64,000 nt of DNA. Source: an uncultured Pseudomonadales bacterium. Lineage in GTDB: Bacteria > Pseudomonadota > Gammaproteobacteria > Pseudomonadales > Azotimanducaceae. Under the pieces are notes generated by a model that saw nothing but the letters and a program-made list of their open reading frames with translations, made no database searches and was not told where the DNA came from. Location: NCBI GenBank assembly GCA_951813295.1, contig CATOTI010000002.1, positions 2,738,522 to 2,802,521 on the forward strand. Reading direction: 5' to 3'. Shown here one piece after another: positions 46,797-55,568 of the stretch. The stretch's first letter is position 1, and the number at the start of each line of letters is the position of its first letter. The position numbers and the translations under genes were made by a program.

Positions 46797-47496
46797 GCTT
46801 GCGCCAATCCATACGCTTCGCGTCGAGATAGAGAACGTATCCCGTCAGGGTTTCCCCGACCCCCGTGAGAACCTTCATAGCTTCCATTGCCTGAATGGAT
46901 CCGACGATCCCGACGAGCGGCGCGGCCACCCCGTTCTCCGCGCAGTTCAGGGCTTCGTCGGTCCCGTCGGAGTAGAGGCACTGATAGCAGGGTGCATCCT
47001 CGACCGTCGGATCGAAAACCGCGACCTGGCCCTCCATGCGGATCGCGGCACCTGAGACGAGTGGTGTTCGGGCTTCGAAGCAGGCACGGTTCAGGTCGTA
47101 GCGGCTAGAAAAGTTGTCCGTTCCGTCGATGACCACGTCGGCTTCGGATACGGCTTGCTCGAGTGCCGCGCCCGTCAGCCGTTTGGCGTAGGTCGTGATG
47201 ACGGTGTTCGGATTCAGGGCTTTGACCCGCCGTGCGGCGGAAGTCACCTTGGGCTCGTTCAGCGAATCGTTGTCGTGGACGATCTGGCGTTGCAAGTTCG
47301 AGAGGTCGACATGGTCGTCGTCGGCGATCATCAGGTGGCCCACGCCGGCGGCCGCGAGGTACATCACGATGGGCGATCCCAGCCCGCCCAGCCCGATGAT
47401 CAACGCTTTGCTTTCGAGCAGCTTCTCCTGACCCGCGATGTCAAAATCGGGGAGCATGATCTGTCGGCTGTAGCGCAGAAGGTCTTCGTCGTTCAT
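46747..47496 (-). CDS. moeB: ThiF/MoeB/HesA-family adenylyltransferase
   Basis: These E1-like enzymes adenylate the C-terminus of sulfur-carrier proteins (MoaD or ThiS) for molybdopterin or thiamine synthesis. The 249-aa protein has the nucleotide motif [12 protein letters not shown] (residues 31-42), [21 protein letters not shown] and two zinc CxxC pairs (CYQC and CPTC). It starts [18 protein letters not shown]. MoeB and ThiF cannot be told apart from sequence alone; the prfA-prmC-moeB order is common in gammaproteobacteria, which favours moeB. Its stop lies inside lipB. Confidence 0.88.
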   Translation of the reverse strand: MNDEDLLRYSRQIMLPDFDIAGQEKLLESKALIIGLGGLGSPIVMYLAAAGVGHLMIADDDHVDLSNLQRQIVHDNDSLNEPKVTSAARRVKALNPNTVITTYAKRLTGAALEQAVSEADVVIDGTDNFSSRYDLNRACFEARTPLVSGAAIRMEGQVAVFDPTVEDAPCYQCLYSDGTDEALNCAENGVAAPLVGIVGSIQAMEAMKVLTGVGETLTGYVLYLDAKRMDWRKLRLPKNPNCPTCGDRA

Positions 47497-48317
47497 GTCT
47501 TTCCACTGCGTGTGTTCATCGTGCCACCGGTCACCCGGTCGCGTTGTTCGAAGTCCAGAAGGGTTTCGATGTCGACGAAGCCTGTTTCCGCGAGGAGCGA
47601 CCGCATGAAGGCGCCTTGATCATAGCCGTGTTCGATCAAGACGCGCCCACCGGGGACCAGGCAAAGGCGTGCCGAACGGGCAACGGCTTCGAGCATCAGG
47701 CGGCCGCCAACGAGTGCTTTGCTCGGTTCGAAACGAAGATCACCTTGGTGAAGGTGGGGGTCATCCGGCTCGATGTAGGGCGGATTGCTGACGACGAGAT
47801 CAAAAGAGCGCGTGAAGGCGTCAGCGAGGTTCGTCTGCACGCAGTCGATCGCGAGCTGATGACGCGCGATGTTGTTCTGCGCGACGGCGAGCGCATCGGC
47901 GTCAACGTCGCTTGCGATGATGTGCGATGTCTGGCGGCTCAGCCCGATGGCGACAGCAACCGCTCCGGAACCGGTGCCGATGTCGAGAATCCGTTCGCCC
48001 GGTGTATCAAGCGCGGCCGCGACCAGGATTTCCGTGTCGAGCCTCGGGATCAGCACCCGTCGATCGACGTCGAGTTCGATTCCTAGAAACCGAGTGGTGC
48101 CGACGATATAGGCGATCGGTTCCCCGCCCATGCGTCGATGGATCCGGCTTTCGATCACATTTGCGCGAACGTTCGCGACCGGCGCATCCGGATGGGAGAA
48201 TCGCTCGGCCCGCGTCATCGCTAATCCATCTTCCAGAAGGATGTCCGCTTCATCGCGCGGGAGTGACCGGTATGCGTATGCCTCAACCGCGCCGACGGTC
48301 GGTTCAGCTTGCACCAC
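47493..48317 (-). CDS. prmC: Release factor glutamine methyltransferase
   Basis: PrmC methylates the GGQ glutamine of release factors RF1 and RF2. The 274-aa protein has the SAM motif LDIGTGSG (111-118) and the catalytic NPPY (178-181). It overlaps prfA upstream by 14 nt and moeB downstream by 4 nt, so the three are one unit. The substrate RF1 is encoded by the adjacent prfA. Confidence 0.96.
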   Translation of the reverse strand: MVQAEPTVGAVEAYAYRSLPRDEADILLEDGLAMTRAERFSHPDAPVANVRANVIESRIHRRMGGEPIAYIVGTTRFLGIELDVDRRVLIPRLDTEILVAAALDTPGERILDIGTGSGAVAVAIGLSRQTSHIIASDVDADALAVAQNNIARHQLAIDCVQTNLADAFTRSFDLVVSNPPYIEPDDPHLHQGDLRFEPSKALVGGRLMLEAVARSARLCLVPGGRVLIEHGYDQGAFMRSLLAETGFVDIETLLDFEQRDRVTGGTMNTRSGKT

Positions 48318-49401
48318 TGCCGAGTTCTTTCAGCGCCGCGGCTTGTGCTTCCTGCTTCAGTGGCACGATCACCTGGTTCAGATCGCCCCCGATCACCTCG
48401 TTCAGGCTGTAGAGGGTGAGGGAGATCCGGTGATCGGTGATGCGTGCCTGGGGGAAGTTGTACGTGCGGATCTTCTCCGATCGGTCGCCGCTGCCGACGA
48501 GGCTTTTGCGGTGCTCCGCCTGCTCGGTGCGTTGTTGCTCCTGCGCAGCGTCGAGCAATCGGGCCTGTAGCAACTGCATCGCGCGAGAACGATTCTTGAG
48601 TTGCGAACGTTCGTCCTGGCACTCGACCACGATCCCGGTGGGAATGTGCGTCAACCGGACGGCCGAATCGGTCTTGTTGACGTGCTGACCGCCGGCGCCG
48701 GAGGCGCGAAACGTGTCGACGCGGATTTCGGTTTTGTCGATTTCGACGTCTTCGATTTCGTCGGCTTCGGGCAGGATCGCCACGGAGCACGCGGACGTAT
48801 GCAAGCGACCCTTCGATTCAGTCTCCGGCACGCGTTGTACACGATGGATGCCGGATTCGAACTTCAGCTGGCTGAAGACGGCGGGACCCTCGATTCGCGC
48901 GATCACTTCTCGAAAGCCACCGTGTTCGCCCGGCCGCTCGCTCAGGATGCCGACGCGCCACTTCTGGTTCTCGGCGAACCGGGTGTACATGCGGAAGAGG
49001 TCGCCGGCAAAGATCGCGGCTTCATCCCCGCCCGTGCCCGCGCGGATCTCGAGAAAGATGTTCCGTTCGTCGTTGGGATCCCGCGGCAACAGGAGGATCA
49101 GAAGGTCGCTTGCGAGCTTCTCTAATCGAGATTCGATGTCGGCGATATCGTCGCGGGCCAGGGCGCGCAGTTCTTCGTCGTCGTCTTCCATGAACTCGCG
49201 CGCCTCGCCGAGCTCTTCATTGAGTTTTCGGTACTCGGAGAATGACTCGATGACGGGCGAAAGCTCGGAAAACTCCTTGGAGTAGGCCGTGTACCGCTCG
49301 CGATCGTTGACCACTTCGGGATCGCTCAGGAGTACCGACAGTTCCTCATGGCGTTCGGCGAGCCCTTCGAGCTTCGCCTGGATCGATGGCGAAAGGGACA
49401 A
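48304..49401 (-). CDS. prfA: Peptide chain release factor 1
   Basis: RF1 terminates translation at UAA and UAG. The 365-aa protein has the GGQ motif at 237-239 ([16 protein letters not shown]) and a PxT-type tripeptide PET at 192-194 ([17 protein letters not shown]), the stop-codon recognition element. It begins 2 nt after the hemA stop and overlaps prmC by 14 nt, the conserved hemA-prfA-prmC order. Confidence 0.97.
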   Translation of the reverse strand: MSLSPSIQAKLEGLAERHEELSVLLSDPEVVNDRERYTAYSKEFSELSPVIESFSEYRKLNEELGEAREFMEDDDEELRALARDDIADIESRLEKLASDLLILLLPRDPNDERNIFLEIRAGTGGDEAAIFAGDLFRMYTRFAENQKWRVGILSERPGEHGGFREVIARIEGPAVFSQLKFESGIHRVQRVPETESKGRLHTSACSVAILPEADEIEDVEIDKTEIRVDTFRASGAGGQHVNKTDSAVRLTHIPTGIVVECQDERSQLKNRSRAMQLLQARLLDAAQEQQRTEQAEHRKSLVGSGDRSEKIRTYNFPQARITDHRISLTLYSLNEVIGGDLNQVIVPLKQEAQAAALKELGSGAS

Positions 49402-49403
49402 CT

Positions 49404-50654
49404 TTAGAGGCCGTGCGACTTTTTCAGGAGATCGAGTAGCGCGTCGTCCTTGTTGGCCGCGGCTTCGCGGAACATCAGAGTCGGTCCGTGGAGGAGTTTG
49501 TTGGCGAGGTCTTTCGACAGGCGGTCGAGCACGGCCTCCGGGGCATCGCCCGCCGCCAGCTTCGAGCGCGCCTGTTCGAAGGCGGCTTGCCGGATCGCCT
49601 CGCCATTCTGACGGAACGATTGCAGAACATTGCGGCCGTGCAGCACGCCTTGTTGGCGCACGTATTCTGATGCACCCGCCGAGATGATCGCCTCCGCCTC
49701 GCGTGCGGCGTCTTCGCGGCCGCGCAGGTTTTCCTCGATGATCTGGGTGAGATCGTCGATGGAATAAAGGTAGACGGCCTCCAGGTCGCCGACGCCGGGT
49801 TCGATATCGCGCGGGATGGCGATATCGACCATGAAGATCGGCCGGTGGCGTCGCCTTCGTGCGGCGGCCTCGGCCGTGCCTTTGCCGATGATCGGCAAGG
49901 CGCTGCCCGTTGAACTGATGACGATGTCGAATTCGTGCAGGCGCTGGCCGATATCCGTCAATCGCAGCGCGTCGGCGTTGTATTCCGTCGCAAGATCGAC
50001 CGCCCGTTCGAGCGTGCGGTTGGCGATGGCTAGATCCCGGACGCCGGCCTTCGACAGGTGCGTTGCCACGAGTTCGATGGTCTCCCCCGCGCCGACGAGC
50101 AGCGCGCGGGCGTTCGAGAGATCGGCGAAGATTCGTTGCGCGAGCGACGTCGCGGCGTAGGCGACCGAAACGGGGTTCTTGCCAATGTCCGTATCCGTGC
50201 GAACCTTCTTCGCGATGTTGAGACTCGCCCGTTCGAGCAGGCGGAGCTCCGGGCCCATCGTGCCTATGTCGTTGGCGGCGTCATAAGCCGACTTGAGCTG
50301 ACCCATGATCTGCGGTTCGCCGAGTACCTGGGAGTCGAGTCCGCTCGCGACGCGCATCACGTGCTGCGCCGCTTCGAGATCGCGGTAGCAGTACATCGCT
50401 TCGCCGAGTTCGCCGGTATTGACGCGTCTGTCTTCGGCGATCCACTCGGCGACGCTGTCGACATCGTCGGTCGCACTCGCGCAGTAGATTTCCGTGCGGT
50501 TGCACGTCGAGAGGATGGCGACTTCCGTGACGGACTGAATGCGCTGGCGTAAGGCGTGCATCGCGCGCTTGACGTCGTCGGCCGGAAACGCAATACGTTC
50601 TCTCAGCTCGATAGCGGCGGTGCGGTAGCTTAGTCCGAGGGCGAGAATAGACAT
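49404..50654 (-). CDS. hemA: Glutamyl-tRNA reductase
   Basis: HemA makes glutamate-1-semialdehyde from glutamyl-tRNA, the first committed step of haem synthesis by the C5 route. ATG 50654 gives [20 protein letters not shown] and 416 aa; upstream frame is not conserved. The nucleophile is C51 in [26 protein letters not shown] is the NADPH motif. Only 22 nt separate this start from that of divergent lolB, so the promoters must overlap coding sequence. No strong ribosome binding site seen. Confidence 0.96.
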   Translation of the reverse strand: MSILALGLSYRTAAIELRERIAFPADDVKRAMHALRQRIQSVTEVAILSTCNRTEIYCASATDDVDSVAEWIAEDRRVNTGELGEAMYCYRDLEAAQHVMRVASGLDSQVLGEPQIMGQLKSAYDAANDIGTMGPELRLLERASLNIAKKVRTDTDIGKNPVSVAYAATSLAQRIFADLSNARALLVGAGETIELVATHLSKAGVRDLAIANRTLERAVDLATEYNADALRLTDIGQRLHEFDIVISSTGSALPIIGKGTAEAAARRRRHRPIFMVDIAIPRDIEPGVGDLEAVYLYSIDDLTQIIEENLRGREDAAREAEAIISAGASEYVRQQGVLHGRNVLQSFRQNGEAIRQAAFEQARSKLAAGDAPEAVLDRLSKDLANKLLHGPTLMFREAAANKDDALLDLLKKSHGL

Positions 50655-50676
50655 CGGTTGGCCGAAAGCGAACGCC

Positions 50677-51336
50677 ATGGCGAAGGAATCCACCCAGTTT
50701 AGCAAAGTCGTATACGAACCGATTCCGTCGTTCCGTCGATCGAGGCGCGTCGGATCGCTGGCGTGGATCCTCGTCTTCGCGTTGGCGGGTTGTGCGAGCT
50801 TGCCGCGCCTCGAGATGGAAGATGCGGACTTTGTAGTCTCGGGACGTTTGGCCGTTCGGGACGAGACCCAGTCGTTCAGTGCCTCGTTCACGTGGATACA
50901 GCGGCGCGCCGACTATGCGATCGAGTTGTGGGGTCCGTTTGGCGCCGGCCGCGTGCGGGTACGCGGGAACGAACGGCGCGTCACCATCAGCGATGCGCGC
51001 GGTGATCTCGTCCGGGGCGTCGATCCGGACGTATTGATGCGCCGCGAACTTGGTTGGTCGCTACCGGTCGATGCGCTCACGTATTGGATTAGAGGCGCTG
51101 TGGCCCCAATTCATGACGTCGTGGAAGTGAGTCGATCCGGTGATCGGCTCGATTCGTTCGAACAGGACGGTTGGTTGATCGAGTTCGATCGGTTCCGGGC
51201 GTACGAAGGGATCGACCGGCCCGCGAGGATCGTTGCTAAAAAGGGCCCGTCGCGGATCGTCGTTGCGATTCGTTCATGGCAATCGGGGCAGGCCGAAGCC
51301 CTCAGCGAACGGACTGAAGCCCAAGGCTTTCGTTGA
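50677..51336 (+). CDS. lolB: Outer-membrane lipoprotein LolB
   Basis: LolB receives lipoproteins from LolA and inserts them into the outer membrane. The 219-aa precursor has a long basic N-terminus, a hydrophobic stretch and a lipobox LAGC with C39, then the LolB fold (FVVSGRLAVRDETQSFSASF, YAIELWGPFGAGRVRV). It faces hemA as in other gammaproteobacteria. ispE, usually next, is absent; tRNA-Gln follows directly. Confidence 0.93.
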   Translation: MAKESTQFSKVVYEPIPSFRRSRRVGSLAWILVFALAGCASLPRLEMEDADFVVSGRLAVRDETQSFSASFTWIQRRADYAIELWGPFGAGRVRVRGNERRVTISDARGDLVRGVDPDVLMRRELGWSLPVDALTYWIRGAVAPIHDVVEVSRSGDRLDSFEQDGWLIEFDRFRAYEGIDRPARIVAKKGPSRIVVAIRSWQSGQAEALSERTEAQGFR

Positions 51337-51361
51337 CACGTTTTCGGCTCGCAAAGAGAAT
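51333..51361 (+). promoter_or_regulatory. Promoter of tRNA-Gln
   Basis: Perfect -35 TTGACA (51333-51338), 17-nt spacer and -10 GAGAAT (51356-51361, 4 of 6). The -35 contains the lolB stop codon TGA. The start site would fall near 51368, about 35 nt before the mature tRNA. Confidence 0.75.
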
Positions 51362-51403
51362 AGCCGGCCACTCGCGGGACGGTACGGTTTCCGCGACTCG
51401 GAT

Positions 51404-51478
51404 TGGGGTGTCGCCAAGTGGTAAGGCGCCGGGTTTTGATCCCGGTATTCGCAGGTTCGAATCCTGCCACCCCAGCCA
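51404..51478 (+). tRNA. tRNA-Gln (anticodon TTG)
   Basis: Acceptor stem TGGGGTG (51404-51410) pairs with CACCCCA (51468-51474), discriminator G, and CCA is encoded (51476-51478). The anticodon stem CCGGG/CCCGG encloses loop TTTTGAT, anticodon TTG, reading CAA and CAG. The T arm has GGTTCGAATCC. 75 nt with CCA. Confidence 0.97.
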
Positions 51479-51514
51479 GATTTGCTTGTCGATCCATGGG
51501 TCGTGGGCAAAACG

Positions 51515-51553
51515 CGCCGCGTTCGGCGTCCCGGTGGTTGGTCGCGAACCACC
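51515..51553 (+). promoter_or_regulatory. Two hairpins between tRNA-Gln and rplY
   Basis: CGCCG-CGTT-CGGCG (51515-51528) and GGTGGTT with AACCACC (51533-51539 and 51547-51553, loop GGTCGCG). The second ends 23 nt before the rplY ATG, just ahead of AGGAG. It may limit tRNA readthrough or act as an rplY leader; no T run follows. Confidence 0.45.
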
Positions 51554-51576
51554 AGATCTAAACTAGGAGCAATCTA

Positions 51577-52248
51577 ATGGCGGATACCATCGTGGTAAAT
51601 GCCGAGCCCCGATCGGACGTAGGGAAAGGTGCGAGCCGCCGCCTGCGTCGATTGGCGGATCGAGTACCAGGCATTCTTTACGGGGGCGGGCAGGACGCCG
51701 TTCCCTTCACCGCGAGCTATCGAGATCTCTCGAAAGCGCTGCAGGAAGAGACGTTCTTCTCGCAGATTCTGCAAGTGAACGTCGGCGACGATGTTTCGGC
51801 GCGCGCAATCCTGCGTGATCTGCAGCGTCATCCGGCGACGGACAAAGTCACGCATCTCGACTTCATGCGCATTCGTGAAGACGTCGCGATGAGCGTCAGC
51901 GTCCCGATTCACTTCGTCAACGAAGAACAGTGCGTCGGCGTGAAACTCGGTGGCGGGAGCATTGCGCATAACCTCATCGAGGTCGAAATCACCTGCTTGC
52001 CGAAGGATCTTCCGGAGTTCATCGAAGTGGACCTCGAGGAGCTCGACGTCGGATTTGCGATCCACCTGTCAGGCCTCGCCTTACCGGCTGGCGTTTCGAT
52101 CGCCGCTCTGGCGCAAGGTGCCGACCACGACATTACGGTGGTCGCCTGTAATGCACCGCGTGGCGGAGGCGAAGATGATCTTGATGACGCGCCCGTCGAG
52201 GCAGCACCCGAAGTCGACGAACGCGAATCGGACGACGCTGAGGAGTAG
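51577..52248 (+). CDS. rplY: 50S ribosomal protein L25 / Ctc family
   Basis: L25 binds 5S rRNA. This is the long two-domain form (223 aa): an L25 domain (residues 1 to about 90, GKGASRRLRRLADRVPGILY), then a TL5/Ctc beta domain, then an acidic tail (EDDLDDAPVEAAPEVDE). Start ATG has AGGAGC upstream. The usual prs gene is missing between the tRNA and rplY. pth follows after 21 nt. Confidence 0.95.
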   Translation: MADTIVVNAEPRSDVGKGASRRLRRLADRVPGILYGGGQDAVPFTASYRDLSKALQEETFFSQILQVNVGDDVSARAILRDLQRHPATDKVTHLDFMRIREDVAMSVSVPIHFVNEEQCVGVKLGGGSIAHNLIEVEITCLPKDLPEFIEVDLEELDVGFAIHLSGLALPAGVSIAALAQGADHDITVVACNAPRGGGEDDLDDAPVEAAPEVDERESDDAEE

Positions 52249-52269
52249 TCTGTAGCCGAGGACTCAGCC

Positions 52270-52857
52270 GTGGCAATTCGGTTGATCGCTGGAATCGGCA
52301 ATCCTGGCAGCCGGTACGCGCGTACCCGCCACAACGTCGGTTGGGACTGGGTTGCGGACCTCGCGGGCCGGTTCGGGATCACGCTCAGCGAAGACTCGAA
52401 GTGGAAGGGCCTCGTCGGCCGCGGCGATGTGCTCGGTCACGACGTTCGCTTCGTGATCCCGTTGACGTTCGTCAATCTGTCGGGCGAATCGATAGGGCCG
52501 ATGGCGCGGTTCTTCAAAATCGAACCAGTCGAGGCATTGATCGCCTACGACGAAGTCGCGTTTCCGTCGGGCGTTGCGAAGTTGAAGCAAGGCGGTGGCC
52601 ATAACGGCCACAACGGCATCAAGAGCATTATCAGCGGCTTCGGCAACGCGCGCGATTTCTCCCGGTTGCGAATCGGCGTCGGACATCCGGGTGACAAGGC
52701 CTCGATGATCGGATTCCTCACCGGCACCAAGATCCCCGCTGACGAGCAGCGAGACATCGACGAATCGGTGGCGATGGACGACACGACGCTCGGTGCGCTC
52801 TTGGACGGGGATCTTGCGACGGCGATGAATCGGTTTAACGCGGCGCCCCGCCAATAG
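52270..52857 (+). CDS. pth: Peptidyl-tRNA hydrolase
   Basis: Pth releases peptides from prematurely dropped peptidyl-tRNA. The 195-aa protein starts at GTG 52270 and has GIGNPGSRYARTRHNVGWD with the catalytic histidine H21, YDEVAFPSG, and GGGHNGHNGIKSI. The order rplY-pth-ychF is conserved in proteobacteria. Its TAG stop lies in the loop of a 9-bp hairpin (52844-52865). Confidence 0.97.
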   Translation: MAIRLIAGIGNPGSRYARTRHNVGWDWVADLAGRFGITLSEDSKWKGLVGRGDVLGHDVRFVIPLTFVNLSGESIGPMARFFKIEPVEALIAYDEVAFPSGVAKLKQGGGHNGHNGIKSIISGFGNARDFSRLRIGVGHPGDKASMIGFLTGTKIPADEQRDIDESVAMDDTTLGALLDGDLATAMNRFNAAPRQ

Positions 52858-52893
52858 GCGGGGCGTTGCAGTTTTTGCTGGCGTAAAAACTGC
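52844..52893 (+). repeat. Two-hairpin repeat, copy 5 (after pth)
   Basis: Hairpin A-like CGCCCCGCC-AATA-GGCGGGGCG (52844-52865, 9 bp, containing the pth stop in its loop), a TT linker and hairpin B at 52868-52893 (GCAGTTTTTGC with GTAAAAACTGC, one G-T pair, loop TGGC). The B arm and the architecture match the tuf-flanking repeats 40 kb away; A has an unrelated stem sequence. Confidence 0.75.
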
Positions 52894-52957
52894 TTGCCCT
52901 CGGCTTCGGTAGGAATCGTGATGGCCGCTAATAGATGAAGGAAAAGGTTTAGCAACG

Positions 52958-54049
52958 ATGGGATTTCGCTGTGGCATCGTCGGGATGCCGAATGTCGGTA
53001 AGTCGACGCTCTTCAACGCGCTGACGAAAGCGGGTATCGATGCGGAGAATTTTCCGTTCTGTACGATCGAACCGAATACCGGCATCGTACCGGTACCGGA
53101 TCCGCGCCTGATGCAACTGGCCGACATCGTCGATCCCGAACGGGTCATCCCGAGCACGATGGAGTTCATCGATATCGCCGGCCTCGTCGAGGGCGCCTCA
53201 CGTGGAGAGGGATTGGGTAACCAATTTCTCGGCCACATTCGCGAAACGCAGGCGATCGCTCACGTGGTGCGGTGTTTCGAAGACGAGAACGTGACGCACG
53301 TCTCGGGCGGCGTTTCACCGCAAGACGACATCGAGGTGATCAACACCGAGCTGGCGCTAGCTGATCTCGATACCGCCGAACGCACGTATGACCGGGCTCG
53401 ACGGACGGCCAACGCCGGCGACAAAGATGCCAAAGCGCTGGTCGAGGTGCTCGAAAAGGTGCGGACCGGGCTAGACGAAGGCACCCCGGTTCGCGCGTTG
53501 GGTCTCGACGAAAACGAGCTGCTGCTGATCCGTGAAAGTCACTTCATCACGCAGAAGCCGGTGATGTACGTCGCTAACGTCGCGGAAGACGGATTCGAGG
53601 ACAACCCGCTCTTGGACGACGTGTCGGCAATCGCGGTGGCGGAGGGCTCCGTCGTCGTTCCCATCTGCAACAAGATCGAAGCCGAGATCGCCGAACTGGA
53701 CGACGAAGAGAGTCTGGAGTTTATCCGCGACCTGGGCCTCGAGGAGCCGGGCTTAAATCGATTCATACGCGCGGGTTACGGGCTGCTCGGGCTCATGAGC
53801 TATTTCACCGCCGGGCCGAAAGAAGCCCGTGCCTGGACGATCCGGCGAGGTATGCACGCGCCGCAAGCCGCCGGCGTCATCCACTCGGATTTCGAGAAGG
53901 GTTTCATCCGTGCCGAAGTGGTGAGCTTCGATGATTTCGTCGAGCTCGGCGGCGAAGCCGGCGCCAAGGACGCCGGCAAGTGGCGCCTCGAAGGTAAGGA
54001 CTATGTCGTCGCTGATGGCGACGTGGTGCACTTCCGGTTCAACGTCTAG
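52958..54049 (+). CDS. ychF: Redox-regulated ATPase YchF
   Basis: YchF (Ola1 type) is an Obg-related P-loop protein that prefers ATP and binds ribosomes. The 363-aa protein has [18 protein letters not shown] at the N-terminus, [17 protein letters not shown], and the altered G4 motif NVAE that explains the ATP preference. A C-terminal TGS domain follows ([17 protein letters not shown]). Convergent with the membrane protein at 54053. Confidence 0.96.
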   Translation: MGFRCGIVGMPNVGKSTLFNALTKAGIDAENFPFCTIEPNTGIVPVPDPRLMQLADIVDPERVIPSTMEFIDIAGLVEGASRGEGLGNQFLGHIRETQAIAHVVRCFEDENVTHVSGGVSPQDDIEVINTELALADLDTAERTYDRARRTANAGDKDAKALVEVLEKVRTGLDEGTPVRALGLDENELLLIRESHFITQKPVMYVANVAEDGFEDNPLLDDVSAIAVAEGSVVVPICNKIEAEIAELDDEESLEFIRDLGLEEPGLNRFIRAGYGLLGLMSYFTAGPKEARAWTIRRGMHAPQAAGVIHSDFEKGFIRAEVVSFDDFVELGGEAGAKDAGKWRLEGKDYVVADGDVVHFRFNV

Positions 54050-54052
54050 CGT

Positions 54053-54541
54053 CTAGGTGTCCGAGCTCACCATCACGACCAGCCGGAAGAAGAGCAGTCC
54101 CGACACCAACATGACGAGGGTGATTCCGGCCGCGTAAGAACCCTCGACCGTCAACGGACTCATTTGGATTGCCGAGATCAGCTGCAACGCGATCGCGATC
54201 ACGAAGAGACTCGATGAAATCGTAAAGAAGCGCAGGCCCATTCCGCTCTCGCGGTTGGTTCTGAGCGACGGCAGGAATCGTGTGGCGAGAAAGATTGCGC
54301 AGGTCGTCGCGAACATGAGCTGGGCCAACTGATAGGCATTCGCCGCGGCGGCGCCCATCGCGACGAGAAGATCGGGAACCATCGCGAACAAGGTCGTCAT
54401 CAGGCTGAGGATCAGCAGATTCACGAGCCGCATACGAATCATCGCGGTCTGTGGTTCGTGATCACGTATCACCACCACGATACTCGCGAAACCCGCGATC
54501 AGTACCGAGATGAGCGCGATGTCGACGTAGATTGTTTCCAT
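54053..54541 (-). CDS. Hypothetical membrane protein, five helices
   Basis: A 162-aa protein I do not recognise. It shows five hydrophobic segments at about residues 6-27, 40-62, 66-88, 104-126 and 134-157, with short charged loops (RDHEPQTAMIRMR, RTNRESGMG). No enzyme motif, no Cys pairs. It ends 3 nt from the convergent ychF stop. It could be a small integral membrane sensor or an accessory protein; function unknown. Confidence 0.65.
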   Translation of the reverse strand: METIYVDIALISVLIAGFASIVVVIRDHEPQTAMIRMRLVNLLILSLMTTLFAMVPDLLVAMGAAAANAYQLAQLMFATTCAIFLATRFLPSLRTNRESGMGLRFFTISSSLFVIAIALQLISAIQMSPLTVEGSYAAGITLVMLVSGLLFFRLVVMVSSDT

Positions 54542-54774
54542 GACGGCGCGATTGTGGTCTGCCTACCCGACCGGTCGCAACCTCCTTCGGCGGACGTTGC
54601 TCGTCATCGATGGTGCGACCGCGAGTCGCGGCGTCGCTGGCGTACCTTGTACGTATTCGGCCGAACGGAACGAATGGCGTGGTCGACCAGCGTTTGCATT
54701 TTTTCTTGAAATAGGGTCGTGTAGCGCTAGCGGAGGTGCCGCGTGAGCGGGACCTTGCTGCCAATGGAGAGCCA
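54542..54774. other. Divergent gap with one hairpin
   Basis: 233 nt between the membrane-protein start and the RRM gene. GCGAC-CGCG and CGCG-gc-GTCGC pair at 54615-54637. An AT-rich stretch (54686-54707) may hold the RRM promoter, but no clear -35/-10 pair was found. Short open frames here lack support. Confidence 0.45.
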
Positions 54775-55053
54775 GTGAAGAAAATTTATGTCGGTAATCT
54801 TCCGTGGTCGACGGGAGACGAGGACTTGAACGACCTGTTCTCGTCCTATGGTCAAGTCGTTTCCGCGCGCGTCATTACCGATCGCGATACCGGTCGATCT
54901 CGTGGATTTGGATTCGTCGAAATGGCGGATGACGGGGCTGCGGACGAAGCGATCAGCGAGTTGAACGACAAGGACCATGGTGGACGACCGCTCCGCGTGA
55001 ACGAAGCGCTCGATCGCGGGCGACGACCGCCCGGCGGTCCGCGGCGCGACTGA
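54775..55053 (+). CDS. RRM-domain RNA-binding protein
   Basis: A 92-aa single-RRM protein, start GTG 54775 with GGAG 5 nt upstream. RNP2 is KIYVGNL (residues about 2-9) and RNP1 is RGFGFVEM (about 41-48); the rest fits a complete RRM fold. The C-terminus GRRPPGGPRRD is a short Arg/Gly tail. Proteins of this type in bacteria are often cold-induced RNA chaperones. The frame opens at 54736, but the upstream part is not conserved. Confidence 0.93.
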   Translation: MKKIYVGNLPWSTGDEDLNDLFSSYGQVVSARVITDRDTGRSRGFGFVEMADDGAADEAISELNDKDHGGRPLRVNEALDRGRRPPGGPRRD

Positions 55054-55072
55054 ACCGGTTGCGTTAATCGCC

Positions 55073-55089
55073 GCTCGCCCTAGGCGAGC
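55073..55089. terminator. Hairpin downstream of the RRM gene
   Basis: GCTCGCC-CTA-GGCGAGC, a perfect 7-bp stem between the convergent RRM gene and the 55125 gene. No T run on either strand; similar in style to 37066-37088. Confidence 0.5.
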
Positions 55090-55124
55090 CGTCGACGCGC
55101 GGTGCCGTACCTCGTTCGGTGCCC

Positions 55125-55568
55125 TTAAAGTGGTGCGAGCCGGTAGGCGAGTACCGTCGAGCACCACGTCGGGACCAGGCCGACGTGGGGAAGCACCTTG
55201 TTGGTTTCGAAACCTCCCCGATGGATCCACGTCGTCGCGTCGTCGACGTGGTAGTAGGCGCTCTTGGCGAGCGCCGTGACGTAGACCTCAGCGCGATGGC
55301 TGCTCGGTCCTTGCTCGGGAAACGGCACGATCCGGCGGAAGAGTTCGTCGATCGACCCGTGTTTCCCGTTCGCCAGCCAGTTCGTTTCGCTCGCGACGAA
55401 CCACCAACCCGCTTCATCAACTAGCTCGATATGCCCCGCGCCCGCGACCGCGGCGCCGAAGGCAATGTTCTCCGCGATGATCTTGGCGGTGATCGTCGTG
55501 TCGGGGAACAGGGCTTCGACCTGCCGGCGTAGAAATGCGACGGTCGCATCGCTTAGATCGAGCTCCAT
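55125..55568 (-). CDS. Hypothetical protein next to PhyH dioxygenase
   Basis: A 147-aa protein I do not recognise. It has no signal peptide or membrane segment. Notable features are an aromatic patch GWWFVASETNWLANGKHG (about residues 54-71) and IVPFPEQGPSSHRAEVYV. Its ATG directly follows the TAG stop of the PhyH gene, so the two are likely co-translated and may act together. Confidence 0.65.
   Translation of the reverse strand: MELDLSDATVAFLRRQVEALFPDTTITAKIIAENIAFGAAVAGAGHIELVDEAGWWFVASETNWLANGKHGSIDELFRRIVPFPEQGPSSHRAEVYVTALAKSAYYHVDDATTWIHRGGFETNKVLPHVGLVPTWCSTVLAYRLAPL

Noticed and set aside
54540..54746. 68-codon open frame before the RRM gene
   Set aside because: It overlaps the divergent promoter area and has no family similarity or ribosome binding site.
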